NCBI GenBank assembly: GCA_022432975.1
Contig: CM039509.1
Location: forward strand, 28,615,511 to 28,679,510
DNA from: Begonia masoniana
Lineage: Eukaryota > Streptophyta > Magnoliopsida > Cucurbitales > Begoniaceae
Reading direction: 5' to 3'
DNA: 64,000 bases
The notes beneath the pieces were generated by a model. That model did no database searches, had not been told where the DNA came from, and saw nothing but the letters and a program-made list of their open reading frames with translations. The position numbers and the translations under genes were made by a program. Position 1 is the first letter of the stretch. The number at the start of each line of letters is the position of its first letter. Below are positions 10,688-22,293 of this stretch, piece by piece.

Positions 10688-12587
10688 ACAAAAATTTTGT
10701 CCTCAAAATTTGTGGTCTTGTTATTCCTCAATTTACCTACCAGGTGCCCCTACTCACCTATCGGGTAATGAAAATTCCTTCCTACATCTCCCAAGCTTTG
10801 ACTTCACTTATGTCTGCACTTCTTCACTCAAATAGTCGTACGTTTATTGACTGCAATTAAATCAATTATCACTTATACTTTCATACCCATTTAAGTTTAT
10901 CTACTTGATTACTTTCCTAATCTAGTGTCCATCGAACACCCATATAACTACCACAATAGCATAATATCAAAAACTCAATGAATGAACTAACTCATCACTC
11001 CCATCGTTTGCACCTACATACCTCGGGTGATCACGACGTTTTACTATTTATCTACGCAATCTTCACATTCCAAAGTTCCCAATTCTTAAATCTATCGATT
11101 GGATATTATCTAACTTCCCACGATTATGCCCACTACACTCAATTTGTCCAATTTCTACTCATCACCAAACATTCTCAATTTCTTAGATCTAAACTAACTC
11201 GCTCTAACTATTCATCCAATACTCACTCTAAATGGTGTACCACCATATCAACTTCAACCCTATTATCCCTGAAATGAAACTTTCATAACCCTTTCTTCAT
11301 TTAGAACTCTTACTGCTACCCGTCCTTTTTCACTTCCAGGCTGTATGTGACTTCCTCAAAGAATTCCTTTGGTGGTTTTCTTTATCGCTACTTCTTCATC
11401 TCCATATCATTTAGTTACTTGGTTTTCTAATCTAATTTTCATCAAACCTTACATTACAACCTCAAATTCCCAAAGCTACCTCAATGTTGTGACCTCAAGA
11501 ACTCAAAAATATACATCATATATCTTACCCTAAACCTCAAATTTAAATTCCCTTTCCTCTCACTATCTCGCACCTATTTACCTCGAACTATCACGACACC
11601 TCATTTATCATTCTAACTTCAATCACATACTCCAAACTCTCACTATGACCTTCTCTATACTCAATTTAATCCAACTTCTATTTCAGTCATCACCTATCAC
11701 TATCAACTTTTAAGTCTAACTACCTCAGTCTTTACTGAATACTATCAAACTCTTAATCTAAACTAACTCGTTTCTAGCTTTTCATCCAATCCCTTATAAG
11801 ATGTATACATACTAACTCTCCTTTCTTGAATTCAATTTACTTCTAAGTTTGTAAAAATCCAGAATATAGTCTAGTCACCCTTCTATCTTACTTCACACAA
11901 TTAAATTCATCCACATACAATTAAGCTCATCAATTCCTAATCTTATCGATCTTGGCCTAAGCTATATGCGAAATCATCGGTTTCGACATTGTTACCTACA
12001 AGTCAAACCTTTGAAATTATCTACTCATTCTAATCCTATTGCACTCGAATGTTTTCGTACGAGTTCCCATTCCTCTCATTAAAATTTCTATACCTTCTCG
12101 AATTGCACACCATTAAGTAATTAAGGTCTATCTCTCTAATTCTAACCTTCCTCTTCTCTGGCTACTTTTATTACTACCCATCCATTCTCACTATAAGGTT
12201 GTATGTAATCTTTACTACTCTACTAAGATGTGACTTTCTAGAGGAGTTTCTTTAGGTTCGGGCTCCTGCTACAACCTTGCAGTACAGCATGTCCCTAATG
12301 TCCGCTGTCCTCACTCCTCACCTCTTTAAAGTCTTTCAACTTCAATCCTCATTCATCGGTCTAGTTTGTCGCGCCGAAACAAACTCTATAAAGCATTTAC
12401 GTACCCAACAGCCCTAAATTTCTTCCACATCCTAGCGGTATACCACCAACCAACATCTAGCTAACTTTAATTCCTAACCTCACTTGTTACGAAAATTGCT
12501 ATCACCAAAATGTACAACACATCCTAGTCTATCAATAATAATAAAAAAACAGCCATTGAACTACAAGTACCATACCTGAGATCATGA
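10688..12587 (-). other. Non-coding 3' internal region of element B
   Basis: About 1.9 kb of AT-rich sequence where a complete Ty3 element would carry PR, RT, RNase H and integrase. I find no motif of these enzymes in any frame, only short chance reading frames. Confidence 0.75.
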
Positions 12588-13684
12588 TTAAATCCGGCGT
12601 GTTGCTTTAGTCTGACCCTTCTTTCCTATAGGACAATTCTTAGCTATGTGCCCAGACTCGTTGCAATTGAAACACAGGTTGGTCTTTGGCTTTGGACAAT
12701 CTCGGGCAATATGGGCAGCTCCAAAACAATTAAAACATCTTCCCTCATACTGACCGCACTCTCCGGGATGATATTTCAAACATTTTAGACATTTTGGAAA
12801 AATTCTCCTTTGCTGCTTTTGCGGCTTCTTTTCTTCTCTTAGGTCATTTAAATTATCTCTCGGCCTTTTGGTTTCCTGAAACTGAGAAGATGATCCAATA
12901 CTGTTCATCTGACCTGTAATTCCCGTGAATATTTGACCCAAAACTTCTGCCAGGTTTAATCAACTTACTAGCAGCTTCCTCCACCTCTAAGGCTTTGGCT
13001 ACCACTTGATTAAATGGTATTCCTTCAACTCCGAATGTCTTTACCAGCATCTCAATCTCGGGCTTCAAGCCCTGCACAAATTGAAATATTTTGTCTCCTT
13101 CCCGACTAACCTAGGTGACTGGCAAATCGGGACAACGATTCAAACTGCTGAATATATTCCCCTACCGATCCTGTTTGCTTTAATGCCATGAATTCCTTAC
13201 GCTTAGCAGCTTGAACTGTCTTGTTGTAATACTTGTCGAAAAACAACTCCTTGAACTCTTTCCATGTCATAGTATGAGCCTCTGTGGTAGCCTTCACCGT
13301 CTCCCACTAACTTTGGGCATCGGTAGCTAGGTGGAATGTTGCACACTTTACCTTATTTTCTTCCTCTACCTCAGCGACATTAAACATATTCTCAATGGTG
13401 CATATCCAACTTTCAGCAGTTGTCGGATCTGTCAAACGACCTTCAAATGCCGGAGGGTTCAATCCCCAAAATCTCTCTCCACTGGAACTAGCTCCAACAT
13501 TTCCTAGTCCTCCCTGACCTAACAGCGATTCAACCAATTCGCCTTGCCTCCCAACCATCTCCGCCTGCTTACTGACCAATTCAATAAGAAGTTTGACTGA
13601 TTCATCAAGTTCACTTCTAGGTCGCTCTGGTTGTACTTTGGTTCCTTGGCATTTTGGTCTAATCCTGTACAAAGGTTTAAACAA
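12588..13684 (-). pseudogene. gag of element B, two CCHC zinc knuckles, frame-broken
   Basis: Minus strand. The N-terminal part holds a polar helix region; then come the retrotransposon gag (capsid) core TIENMFNVAEVEEENKV, ATFHLATDAQSW, WKEFKELFFDKYYNKTV, FMALKQTGSVGEYIQQFESL, then MVKTFGVEGIPFNQVVAKAL. The C-terminal nucleocapsid has CFNCFGAAHIARDC and CFNCNESGHIAKNC, both with intact CCHC residues. It stops shortly after (GQTKATRRI), with no protease. Frame breaks near 13300, 13110 and 12900 separate the pieces. The expected ATG near 13652 after the intron-like interval is soon followed by a stop, so this copy is unlikely to make full Gag. The two intact knuckles in an element without pol agree with a gag-only design. 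Confidence 0.85.
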
Positions 13685-13730
13685 TCTAATCTTAGTTAAT
13701 AACTCAACTAAAAAGGAAAGAAATACTTAC
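13665..13730 (-). promoter_or_regulatory. Intron-like interval between PBS and gag, element B
   Basis: The minus strand reads GACT then GTAAGTATTTC, a TTAACTAAG branch-like site, and CCTTTGTACAG, for 66 nt. It has the same position and size as in A, A2, F and H. Confidence 0.5.
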
Positions 13731-13798
13731 AGTCGGTGAAGCACGTTGCACGGCGGCCTGGCATTGTCGGGTAATCCTTTGAACGACTCGACCATTTT

Positions 13799-13810
13799 GC
13801 TCTGATACCA
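13799..13810 (-). other. Primer binding site of element B
   Basis: TGGTATCAGAGC on the minus strand, three bases from the LTR end; matches initiator tRNA-Met. Confidence 0.9.
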
Positions 13811-13813
13811 TCT

Positions 13814-15641
13814 TGTAACGCCCCCGAACCCACCCCGGCTCGGTGCGCTACTTGGCTCACTCTAACCCCGATTAAAACATAATTTGCAATAAGCCTAGAC
13901 TCGCTAAATTCTCTTAATCCTAACCGTTAAGCACCACGGCGTCCTTCCCGAAACTGTCATACTTTCAGACACTAAATCGCGACGAGGTGACGCAACCAGA
14001 CAACACCGTGCATCTTTTGTGTTAACCTCCCGAACTGTCATACTTTCAGACACTAAATCGCGAGGAGGTTACATCACAAGAGACCACACACACCTTTTGT
14101 GGAACCCTCCCGAACTGTCATACTTTCAGACACTAAATCGCGACGAGGCGGCTCCACAAAAGGTCACATTGCCTCACATATCTTTTAACTTTACATTTCA
14201 CTTTCACTGTTTGCAAATGATGCTCAAAACACGTATTTCGTAGTTTGAAAACCATGATGCATGCCACACACAATGCTCAACACGAAACAAAACAAAACAA
14301 CCAAACAAAGCAAACAAACAACTCGCTACCGTTCCATGGTGTAGGTCCGAAGGCAAACCACAAGCAGTCCACTACTTACCTGGTTGCTCGAAACTCAATT
14401 GTCCACTTCGTCCGATAATTCAATCACTCGATCACCTAAAATAACGAAACTTCATTTAGTAAACTCTAAAGACATTCTTAAACCTAAACTAACTAAAACT
14501 ATAACACAATTCAACCTAAACATTCAAAACCCGGTTTTTATGCCAATTTTTACCGTCCAACTTCAAACTCCATTAAAACCAAGCCTACATTCACCAATTA
14601 CTCTCAAACTGCTATTTCTAGCTTAATCTAATTAAAATCTAACTAAACGGGCCACTAATTTGGGTTCGGTAAAAACCGACCCGAAACTTTGAACACGCGT
14701 AACTTTCGCGTCGGTTATCAGAATCAAACGATTCTAGCGGCCACGCACTCCTCTAATAACCTAGTTTAATCTGCCAAAAGGAATTTTAAAACGAATGTCC
14801 GTAGCTGGGTTTAAAATCAGAAAACCCGAACTGCCCTTTAACCAGAAAAATTCCCTTTTCTGGTTTTTCATCAATTCTTCTCCGGTTCCTCACCAATCGA
14901 TCACCCTAACATCCAATTAACCTAATCTAACACAAATTAGGGCTTCCAAATCCAGAAACCCGAAATGCACAGCACACACCTCACTGTTTTCACTCAGAAA
15001 CAGGGGTATCCCAGCCCACCAAGGATCACCCCTCTCACACCTCTAAATCCCCCAAATTTTCGTCACAAAACAACCACGAAATCGACCCAATTCGCTTATC
15101 ACTCAGACTACCCCTCGGCCGATCAACAGAGAGGAAAACAAGGAGGAAAAACTCACCAGTTTTTGGTCGAGTCAGGCGCGGAAAGGCCGAACCGAGCTCT
15201 GGCTTCAGCTCGCCGGATTTTGCTCGTCTGAACGGTGGCCGGAACCGTGAGCTCGTTGTCGAAATGTCGCTCGTCGCTCGGGCTCCTTCTCTGTTCGGGG
15301 AGCTCGGGATGAAGAAACAGAATGGCTTCCTCGTGAAGCCATTCTGTTTTAATAAAAATTTAATTTTTATTTTATTTTATTTAGTTATTTATTTATCTTT
15401 TAACTAATTACTAATTTGCCCTCACATGTTTGAACTTCCATAATTCCGTTTAGTTCGCGTCCACTCGACCTAAAATTTTCAAAACCCTCTTCCAAATAAA
15501 ATCCCAAGTTTTTAATAAACTAAATAACTCGTTAAATTTCTATCTATTGACTCTCCAATTCTTCCTTTTTAATTTAGATAATTCTAAAATCTATAACGTA
15601 ATTAAAGCAATACACCTTGAGGAGAAATCTCGGGTGTTACA
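13814..15641 (-). repeat. Right LTR of element B, internally deleted
   Basis: It is 1,828 bp, TGTAACGCCCCCGAACC to CGGGTGTTACA. It is colinear and nearly identical with 8181-10674 except that about 690 bp are missing at 13943: ccttcccgaa is followed directly by ctgtcatactttc. In the left LTR these flank a segment bounded by tcccgaa at 8296 and 8984. Confidence 0.88.
14380..14435 (-). promoter_or_regulatory. Splice-like block 1 in LTR B, right
   Basis: Same 56-nt block and edges as 9414-9469. Confidence 0.5.
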
Positions 15642-17962
15642 ATCTTTGTCGGATCCACCGAAATCCCCTCCTCAGATATGATATGGCCGAGAAAGCTTAT
15701 TCTGTCCAGCCAAAACTCGCACTTAGAGAACTTTGGGTAAAGCTGGCGTCGTTGTAAAACTTCCAAAACTATCTGTAGGTGCCTTTCGTGTTTCTCTTTT
15801 GTCTTCAAATAGATCAATATGTCATCAATGAACACTGACCACAAATTTGTCCAAATATTCCTTGAAGATGCGGTTCATTAAGTCCATAAATACCGCAGGA
15901 GCATTCGTGAGTCCAAAAGACATAACTAGAAACTCATAATGCCCGTACCTCGTTCGGAAGGCCGTTTTCTTTACATCTTCCCTCTGGACCTTTAACTAAT
16001 AGTAACCCGAGCGTAGGTCAATCCTCAAAAACACTCGGGCACCCTGCAGTTGATCAAACAGGTCGTCAATCTGGGACAGTGGACACTTATTCTTCACTGT
16101 TAGCTTATTCAACTCTCTATAATCGATGCACATTCGGAGAGTTCCGTCCTTCTTTTTGACAAACAGGACTGGCGCACCCCCAGGAGAGAAACTGGGTCGA
16201 ATGAACCCCTTGTCTAACAACTCCTCCAACTGAGTCTTCAGCTCCTTTAGTTCAGCAGGTGCCAGTTTGTAAGGATTCTTTGACACAGGCGCAGAGCCTG
16301 GATACACATCAATCACCAACTCAATCTTTCTGTCTGGTGGTAATCCAAGAAGATCATCGAGAAAGATCTCAGAGAATTCTCTAACCACCGGAAGGTCCTC
16401 TAGTTTTACCTCGCTGAATAACCGAGTATCAATCACAGTAGCCAGATAAACAGAGCATTCGCCCTTAAACTGCTCTTGAACCTTCATAGAATAAGAAATA
16501 GGTGACCCACTTGACCTATTTATTACCTGATATGAGAACTCTTCCTTATCCGGAGGCTGAAAAGTTACCAACCCGGATTGACAGTCAATGGTGGCAAAAT
16601 GACGTGAAAGCCAATCCATCCCCAGAATTAGATTGTACTGCTCTATGCTCATAACTATCAGGCAAGTATAGAGGGTATTAATCCCTACCGAGATAATGTT
16701 GCCTTGGAAGACACGATCAGACTGCGTAAGAGCTCCCGAAGGCTGCATCACTCTATACTCATATTCTGCTAACTCAGACACTAACCCTAATCTAGCCATG
16801 CAAGCAGTTGAAATGAATGAGTGTGTAGCTCCCGTGTCTACCAAAGAAAATACTGGTACACCCATGACTAAAATAGTACATACTATGACGGATGGCTGAG
16901 CCTCGTCGTCGATATCACCAGGCTCAATAAATATGAAAATCCTCGGCATAACTCTTCGTTGATCTCTGCCCTGTTGATTTCTACATGGCTGATTTCGGTC
17001 CAATAACGGGCAGTTCATGATATAATGACCGACCTCTCCGCATCTATAATAGCTATTGGTACCCATCCGACACTCGCAAAAATGATCCTTCTGGCATTTA
17101 GGACAAATAGGCTTTTGAGTAGCCCCTATACCTGCTTCCCTTTGCCCTGATCATTTCCTCCTTCATGAGGCCTTTTAACGCCTCTTTACTGTTTCGGCTG
17201 TCCTCTGGGTTGCCAGCCTCGATTCCGTACCTGAGGCTGGATCTCGCGAAAGAAGCCTTTAGCAGGCTCTCTAGGCTTAACGCAGGTCAATTCAGCAGCC
17301 TCAAACTCCAAGGCTCACACTGCGATGTCCTCGTAGGGAACATCTAAAATGCCCGATACTATGATGTTCTTCCGGATCTCCATGTCTAGTCCATCCATAA
17401 ATTGTTGCACCTTGTCTTCATTATCGCTGACTAGGCGCGGTGCAAACCTGGATAAAGCTTCAAACTTCCTGATATACTCCGCAACTGTACTGGTCTGCTT
17501 CAGCTGCGTAAACTCAGCTCTCTTTGCCGCCATCACTATACGGCTGAAATACTTATCAAAGAACACGGTCTTAAACTGTTCCCACCTCATCAATGTCACG
17601 TCCGTAGTAGCCTTAATAGAATCCCACCAAGATCGGGCATCCAATGCAAGGTGGAATGTGACGCACGTGACCTTCTCAGCATTGTCCACCATGGCATACG
17701 CCAACATGTCTTCCATCGTTCGAACCCACTCCTCAGCAATAGAGGGGTCCGTAGATTGTCTGTTGAATATTGGAGGTCGTAGCTTCTGAAACCTCTCCAT
17801 GTTGTGGTTGTCCGAAACAACAATATCCCGGGCTCTTTCATTTTCTCGGTTCACTAAGTTCTTGATCTGTTGCGCTTGTCGGTCCATATGCTGAGCCTGA
17901 CGGTTTAGCAAATTGGTCAGCCTATCTAAGGCATCGTCTGTGGCGTCTCTACCTCGAACCAT
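15642..17962 (-). pseudogene. Element A gag, protease and RT (5' part of the split polyprotein)
   Basis: The start ATG at 17962 (MVRGRDATDDALDRLTNLL) leads into a gag core (EEWVRTMEDMLAYAMVD, VTFHLALDARSWWDS, WEQFKTVFFDKYFSRIV, RAEFTQLKQTSTVAEY). The nucleocapsid motif is [14 protein letters not shown]: its first Cys is Tyr (codon TAT, from TGT), so the zinc knuckle is broken. Protease follows with [14 protein letters not shown] has [20 protein letters not shown] and [11 protein letters not shown] with the DD pair intact. Stops and frameshifts occur near 17315, 15995 and 15850. The frame reaches GISVDPTKI and is cut at 15641 by element B; the rest of pol is at 6268-8184. Confidence 0.9.
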
Positions 17963-17974
17963 TTTTTATAACTC

Positions 17975-18038
17975 CTATAAAAGTTAGACAAATAATCATA
18001 AGAAATAGAATTTAAACAAAGCATTTAAACATACTTAC
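17975..18038 (-). promoter_or_regulatory. Intron-like interval between PBS and gag ATG, element A
   Basis: On the minus strand CCT then GTAAGTATG opens a 64-nt AT-rich interval with CTAAC 13 nt before TTTTATAG. The gag ATG follows 12 nt later. It fits plant splice sites at near-minimal intron length. Confidence 0.55.
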
Positions 18039-18110
18039 AGGTTGAAGAAAGATGTCCGCGTAGTGGCTGTGCAGTCGAGCAGTCTACAGAACCGTTTTTA
18101 AAACCCAGGG

Positions 18111-18122
18111 GCTCTTATACCA
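18111..18122 (-). other. Primer binding site of A, one mismatch
   Basis: The minus strand reads TGGTATAAGAGC, one base off TGGTATCAGAGC. Confidence 0.75.
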
Positions 18123-18126
18123 TAAC

Positions 18127-18373
18127 TGTAACGACCCTTAAAACTCTTCCTAATTTTTCCGTATTATTATTATTATTATTTTTATAACTTTCTAGTAAAC
18201 ACTTTCTTTAATTTGATAAGTCAAAGTATAAATTGTTGAAACATATTTAAAAATCAATTAAATAAAACCATTAAAACATAAGAGGAATCGGCCCAGCAGA
18301 ACAGAGGGCAAAAAGGGCCCAAGCCCAAAATTTTTCCTGTTCACATCCGCCGCTCACTTCTGCTAAGCTATCA
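18127..18373 (-). repeat. Middle LTR fragment of A
   Basis: 247 bp matching the first part of the LTR at 19639 (TGTAACGACCCTTAA, the tattattatt run, gaatcggcccagcagaacag, ctcacttctgctaagcta). It then joins directly to protease/gag sequence of a second A copy, the remains of a tandem array collapsed by deletion. Confidence 0.85.
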
Positions 18374-19476
18374 CCAGGTACACCCATGACTAAAATAGTA
18401 CCTGCTATGACGGATGGCTGAGCCTCGTCGTCGATATCACCAGGCTCAATAAATGCAAAAATCCTCGGCATAACTCTTCGCCGATCTTTGCCCTGTTGAT
18501 TTCTATCTGGCTGATTTTGGTCCAATAACGGGCAGTTCATGATATAATAGCCGACCTCTCTGCATCTATAACAGCTGTTGGTACCCATCCGACACTCGCC
18601 AAAATGTTTCTTCTTGCATTTAGGACAAATAGGCTTTTGAGTAGCCCCCTGTACCTGTTTCCATTTGCCCTGATCATTTCCTCCTTCATGAGGCCTTTTA
18701 ACGCCTCTTTGCTGTTGCGGCTGTCCTCTGGGTTGCCAGCCACGATTCCGTACCTGAGGCTGGATCTCGCGAAAGAAGCCTTTAGCAGGCTCTCTAGGCT
18801 TAACGCAGGTCAATTCCGCAGCCTCAAATTCCAAGGCTCTCGTTGCGATGTCCTCGTAGGCACATCTTAAATGCCTGATACTATGATGTTCTTCCGGATC
18901 TCCCTGTTTAGTCCGTCCATAAATTGTTTCACCTTGTCTTGATTATCGCTGACTAGGCATGGTGCAAACCTGGATAAAGCTTCAAACTTCCTGATATACT
19001 CCGCAACTGTACTGGTCTGCTTCAGCTGTGTAAACTCAGCTTTCTTTGCTGCCCTCACTGTACGGCTAAAATACTTATCAAAGAACACGGTCTTAAACCA
19101 TTCCCACCTCATCAATGTCACGTCCGTAGTAGCCTTAACAGAATCCCACCAAGAATCGGGCATCCAATGCCAAGTGGAATGTGATGCACGCGACCTTCTC
19201 AGCATTGTCCACCTTGGCATACGCCAACATGTCTTCCATCGTTCGAACCCACTCCCCGGCAATAGAGAGGTTCGTAGATTGTCCGTTGAATATTTAAGGC
19301 CGTAGCTTCTGAAACCTCTCCATGCTGTGGTTGTCCGGAACAACAATATCCCGGGCTCTCTGATTTTCTCGGTTCACTAAGTTCTCGATCTGTTGCGCTT
19401 GTCGGTCCATATGCTGAGCCTGACGGTCTAGCAAATCGGTCAGCCTATCTAAGGCATCGTCTCTACCTCAAACCAT
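18374..19476 (-). pseudogene. Second A gag copy (A2) with start of protease region
   Basis: Same gag as 15642-17962, read from ATG at 19476. The third codon is TGA where the other copy has CGA (Arg), so translation would stop at once. The nucleocapsid motif is CYRCREVGYYIMNC: its His is Tyr (TAT from CAT), a different lesion from that in copy 1. The linker region WQPRGQPQQQRGVKRP is intact. The sequence ends at 18374 just before the protease active site and jumps into an LTR. The coding lesions seen are C to T or G to A changes, as expected from deamination of methylated cytosine in silenced elements. Confidence 0.9.
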
Positions 19477-19488
19477 TTTCTATAACTC

Positions 19489-19552
19489 CTATAAAAGTTA
19501 GACAAATAATCCTAAGAAATCGAATTTAAACAAAGCATTTAGACATACTTAC
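19489..19552 (-). promoter_or_regulatory. Intron-like interval before gag, A2
   Basis: ACT then GTAAGTATG ... CTAAC ... TTTTATAG, 64 nt, same as at 17975-18038 with few changes. Confidence 0.5.
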
Positions 19553-19622
19553 AGTTGAAGAAGGATGTCCGCGTAGTGGCTGTGCAGTCGAGCAGTCTAC
19601 AGAACCGTTTTTGAAACCCGGG

Positions 19623-19634
19623 GCTTTGATACCA
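19623..19634 (-). other. Primer binding site, A2
   Basis: The minus strand reads TGGTATCAAAGC, one mismatch to TGGTATCAGAGC, next to the LTR start at 19639. Confidence 0.75.
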
Positions 19635-20607
19635 TAACTGTAACGACCCTTAATACTATTTCTAATTTTTCCGTATTATTATTATTATTATGTTTTTATA
19701 ACTTTCTAGTAAACCCTTTCGTTAATTTGATAAGTCAAAGTATAAATTGTTGAAACATATTTAAAAATCAATTAAATAAAACTATTAAAATAGAAGAGGA
19801 ATCGGCCCAGCAGAACAGAGGGCAAAAAGGGCCAAACCCCAAAATTTTTCCTGTTCACATCCACCGCTCACTTCTGCTAAGCTACATCCACTGCTCAACT
19901 CACATCCACCGCTCACTCAAAAAACACCTCCACCGATCACTCACAAAACACATTCACCGATAACGTCACAAAACACCTCCACCGATCACTCACAAAACAC
20001 ATCCACCGGTGACGTCACAAAACAACTCAACCGATTACTCACAAAACACATCCACCGGTGACGTCAGCCGGATGACTTATTCACCCAGCATCCCCCAGTC
20101 AACAGTAACCAAACACATCTGTCGGTTGACTTTGACCAAACACTTATACAGACTTCTGCCGATCACAAAACGAAAGAATCTATTGCCTAGCTACATCCGC
20201 CGCTCAATAGTAACCGAACACATCTGCCGGTTGACTATGACCAAACACTTATACAAACTTCTGCCGATCAAAAAACGACAGAATCTATTGCCTAGCTACA
20301 TCCGCCGCTCAACAGTAACCGAACACTTTAACCGAAACCCATACAATTTCCCATTGTACTTACACACCATTCACTCAGAACTTCCAAGGACATTCTCCAT
20401 TTCCAGAAACATCAAAATGAACATTATATACATATATGTTCACGAACTATCCAACATACACATCCAAACATGTTTCTAACTATACAAATTATTAAAAACA
20501 CTACAAAATACTATCAATATCTATCCAGATTCAAGCATCCTAAAATGTTTAACTATACCATTTTCCTATCTTTTTTTATCCATCAATTTCCCAAAACACA
20601 TACTTAC

Positions 20608-20722
20608 GTCCCCACGGGTCAAAATAAGCACCGACTGTGCCAGCACACTCCCGCGAGCATTCTTCTTCAAGCTGCTTTAAATTCGGGCGGAGGAACGTCA
20701 TCCTCACCTATATCGAAGTCAC
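20608..20722 (-). promoter_or_regulatory. Splice-like block 2 in LTR A, copy 1
   Basis: On the minus strand TATGGTGTAG precedes GTGACTTCG; 115 nt later GTGGGGAC precedes GTAAGTATG. Edges fit splice consensus. The parallel block in LTR F is 113 nt and in G 131 nt. Confidence 0.5.
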
Positions 20723-21028
20723 CTACACCATAGAAATAAAATGTGAGCTAGAGGCTCAGTAAATCTATGTGAATGCACATGAATGCCATGCATGTACAGT
20801 TCATAAATCATGCTTCCTACGTTTTCGCTATTCATTTCATTTCACTTTATGTCACCGGGGCTTCACTCTCGCTAGATAGGAGCAAAAAATCCGGCAATTG
20901 GATAGCCCCTCGTTCTAATCGGGGGGAAAACATGTTATCAATATCTATCAGATTCAAGCATCCTAAAATGTTTAACTATACCATTTTCCTATCTTTTTAT
21001 CCATCAATTTCCCAAAACACATACTTAC

Positions 21029-21143
21029 GTCCCCACGGGTCAAAATAAGCACCGACTGTGCCAGCACACTCCCGCGAGCATTCTTCTTCAAGCTGCTTTA
21101 AATTCGGGCGGAGGAACGTCATCCTCCCCTATATCAAAGTCAC
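21029..21143 (-). promoter_or_regulatory. Splice-like block 2 in LTR A, copy 2
   Basis: Second copy of the 115-nt block, made by the 424-bp duplication; both edges kept. Confidence 0.5.
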
Positions 21144-21675
21144 CTACACCATAGAAATAAAATGTGAGCTAGAGGCTCAGTAAATCTATGTGAATGCACA
21201 TGAATGCCATGCATGTACAGTTCATAAATCATGCTTCCTACGTTTTCGCTATTCATTTCATTTCACTTTATGTCACCGGGGCTTCACTCTCGCTAGATAG
21301 GAGCAAAAAATCTGGCAATTGGATAGCCCCTCGTTTCTAATCGGGGGGAAAACATGTTTCATCCGACAGCCATGTCTGAACAACCGCCACCGACGTGACC
21401 ATCATCACATTCAATTACCTTTTCGTTATTCCTTTCCGTTTATGTAAAAACATGCATGAAAATTTCTTTTTCGTGCTTTTTCATAAACCATGATTCGTGC
21501 ATGTATACAATGACATAACGAAAACAAAGCATGCAAACAATAAACTTATACATTCAACAATCTAACTAAACTAACTACCCAACCTAATTACCCAACACAA
21601 CGAGCATCTCCAATTCCTCGATCGACATAGTCTTATGGTGTAGGCCAATCGGCCAAACAAGTCACGGAGACTTAC

Positions 21676-21721
21676 CTCGTGTCCGTTGCAACTCAAGCTC
21701 CGTCCACTCAGCTTTGTTCAC
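21676..21721 (-). promoter_or_regulatory. Splice-like block 1 in LTR A, right
   Basis: 46-nt block: CTTAG before GTGAACAAAG, ACGAG before GTAAGTC. Equivalent of 5613-5657. Confidence 0.5.
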
Positions 21722-22293
21722 CTAAGGCAATTCACAACAACCTTCATTAATTCAACTCATTCGCACCAACGACCATAAATACGTCCATTTGAGCCATAAT
21801 GACAGGCAACTCTATCGATCTCAAACCCAATTTCACGTTTCTAATAAAACCTTAACGAAACCCTAGTCCGTATAACCCTAGAAATTGAAATCTAAAACTC
21901 CAAAACTATAGATTTATACCTAGAGTCGGGTTTGGAGGAGAAAACGTGAAGAAACTTCAAAGATCGGAGAACTTATCGCCAAGAGGAGAGGAGAGAAAAT
22001 GAAGGTTTCGTTGAAGATCTGAGGAAGGAAGGATTTTGTGATTTTTAATAGAAATTTGGCTTGGAAAATTACTTATTTACCCCCTCCATTTGATTTCTAT
22101 TTGTTTCTCCATTTATCTCGTTATTTGACTAACTATTCGTTTTCTCCAAATTTCTTTATTTCCTCATAAATTCAAATTTATTATCTAGGTTCTAATAAAA
22201 CTTTCCGTTTGTAAAAAAGGACTTAATTTGACATATTTATAAAAATGCCATTATTTAATGGAATTATAAAATCCCGTAAAACTGGTTGTTACA

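Larger units (their letters stand above)
8181..15641 (-). mobile_element. Element B: gag-only Ty3-type LTR retrotransposon inserted in pol of A
   Basis: It has LTRs at 8181-10674 and 13814-15641, PBS at 13799-13810, gag at 12588-13684 and PPT at 10675-10687. There is no protease, RT or integrase. This layout matches terminal-repeat elements with GAG (TR-GAG), which depend on enzymes from other elements. It lies between two halves of the pol gene of A. Target duplication is not visible: the left LTR has lost its first 16 or so bases and joins host sequence at shared cacc (8181-8184), and about 70 host codons between RT and RNase H are missing. A deletion after insertion therefore removed the left boundary. 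Confidence 0.8.
20512..21359. repeat. 424-bp tandem duplication within LTR A
   Basis: tatcaatatctat starts at 20512 and again at 20936; both copies run to aatcggggggaaaacatg. Copies differ by few bases (ctatccagat/ctatcagat, cctcacc/cctcccc). It doubles splice-like block 2 (20608-20722 and 21029-21143). Confidence 0.9.
19639..22293 (-). repeat. Right LTR of element A (5' LTR in element sense)
   Basis: 2,655 bp from TGTAACGACCC to GGTTGTTACA. It contains the gtgacgtcac-type short repeats (19860-20060), the 108-bp repeat (about 20110-20320) and a 424-bp tandem duplication (20512-21359) that the left LTR lacks. Right flank aatct shows no match to a left target duplication because the left terminus is lost. 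Confidence 0.87.
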
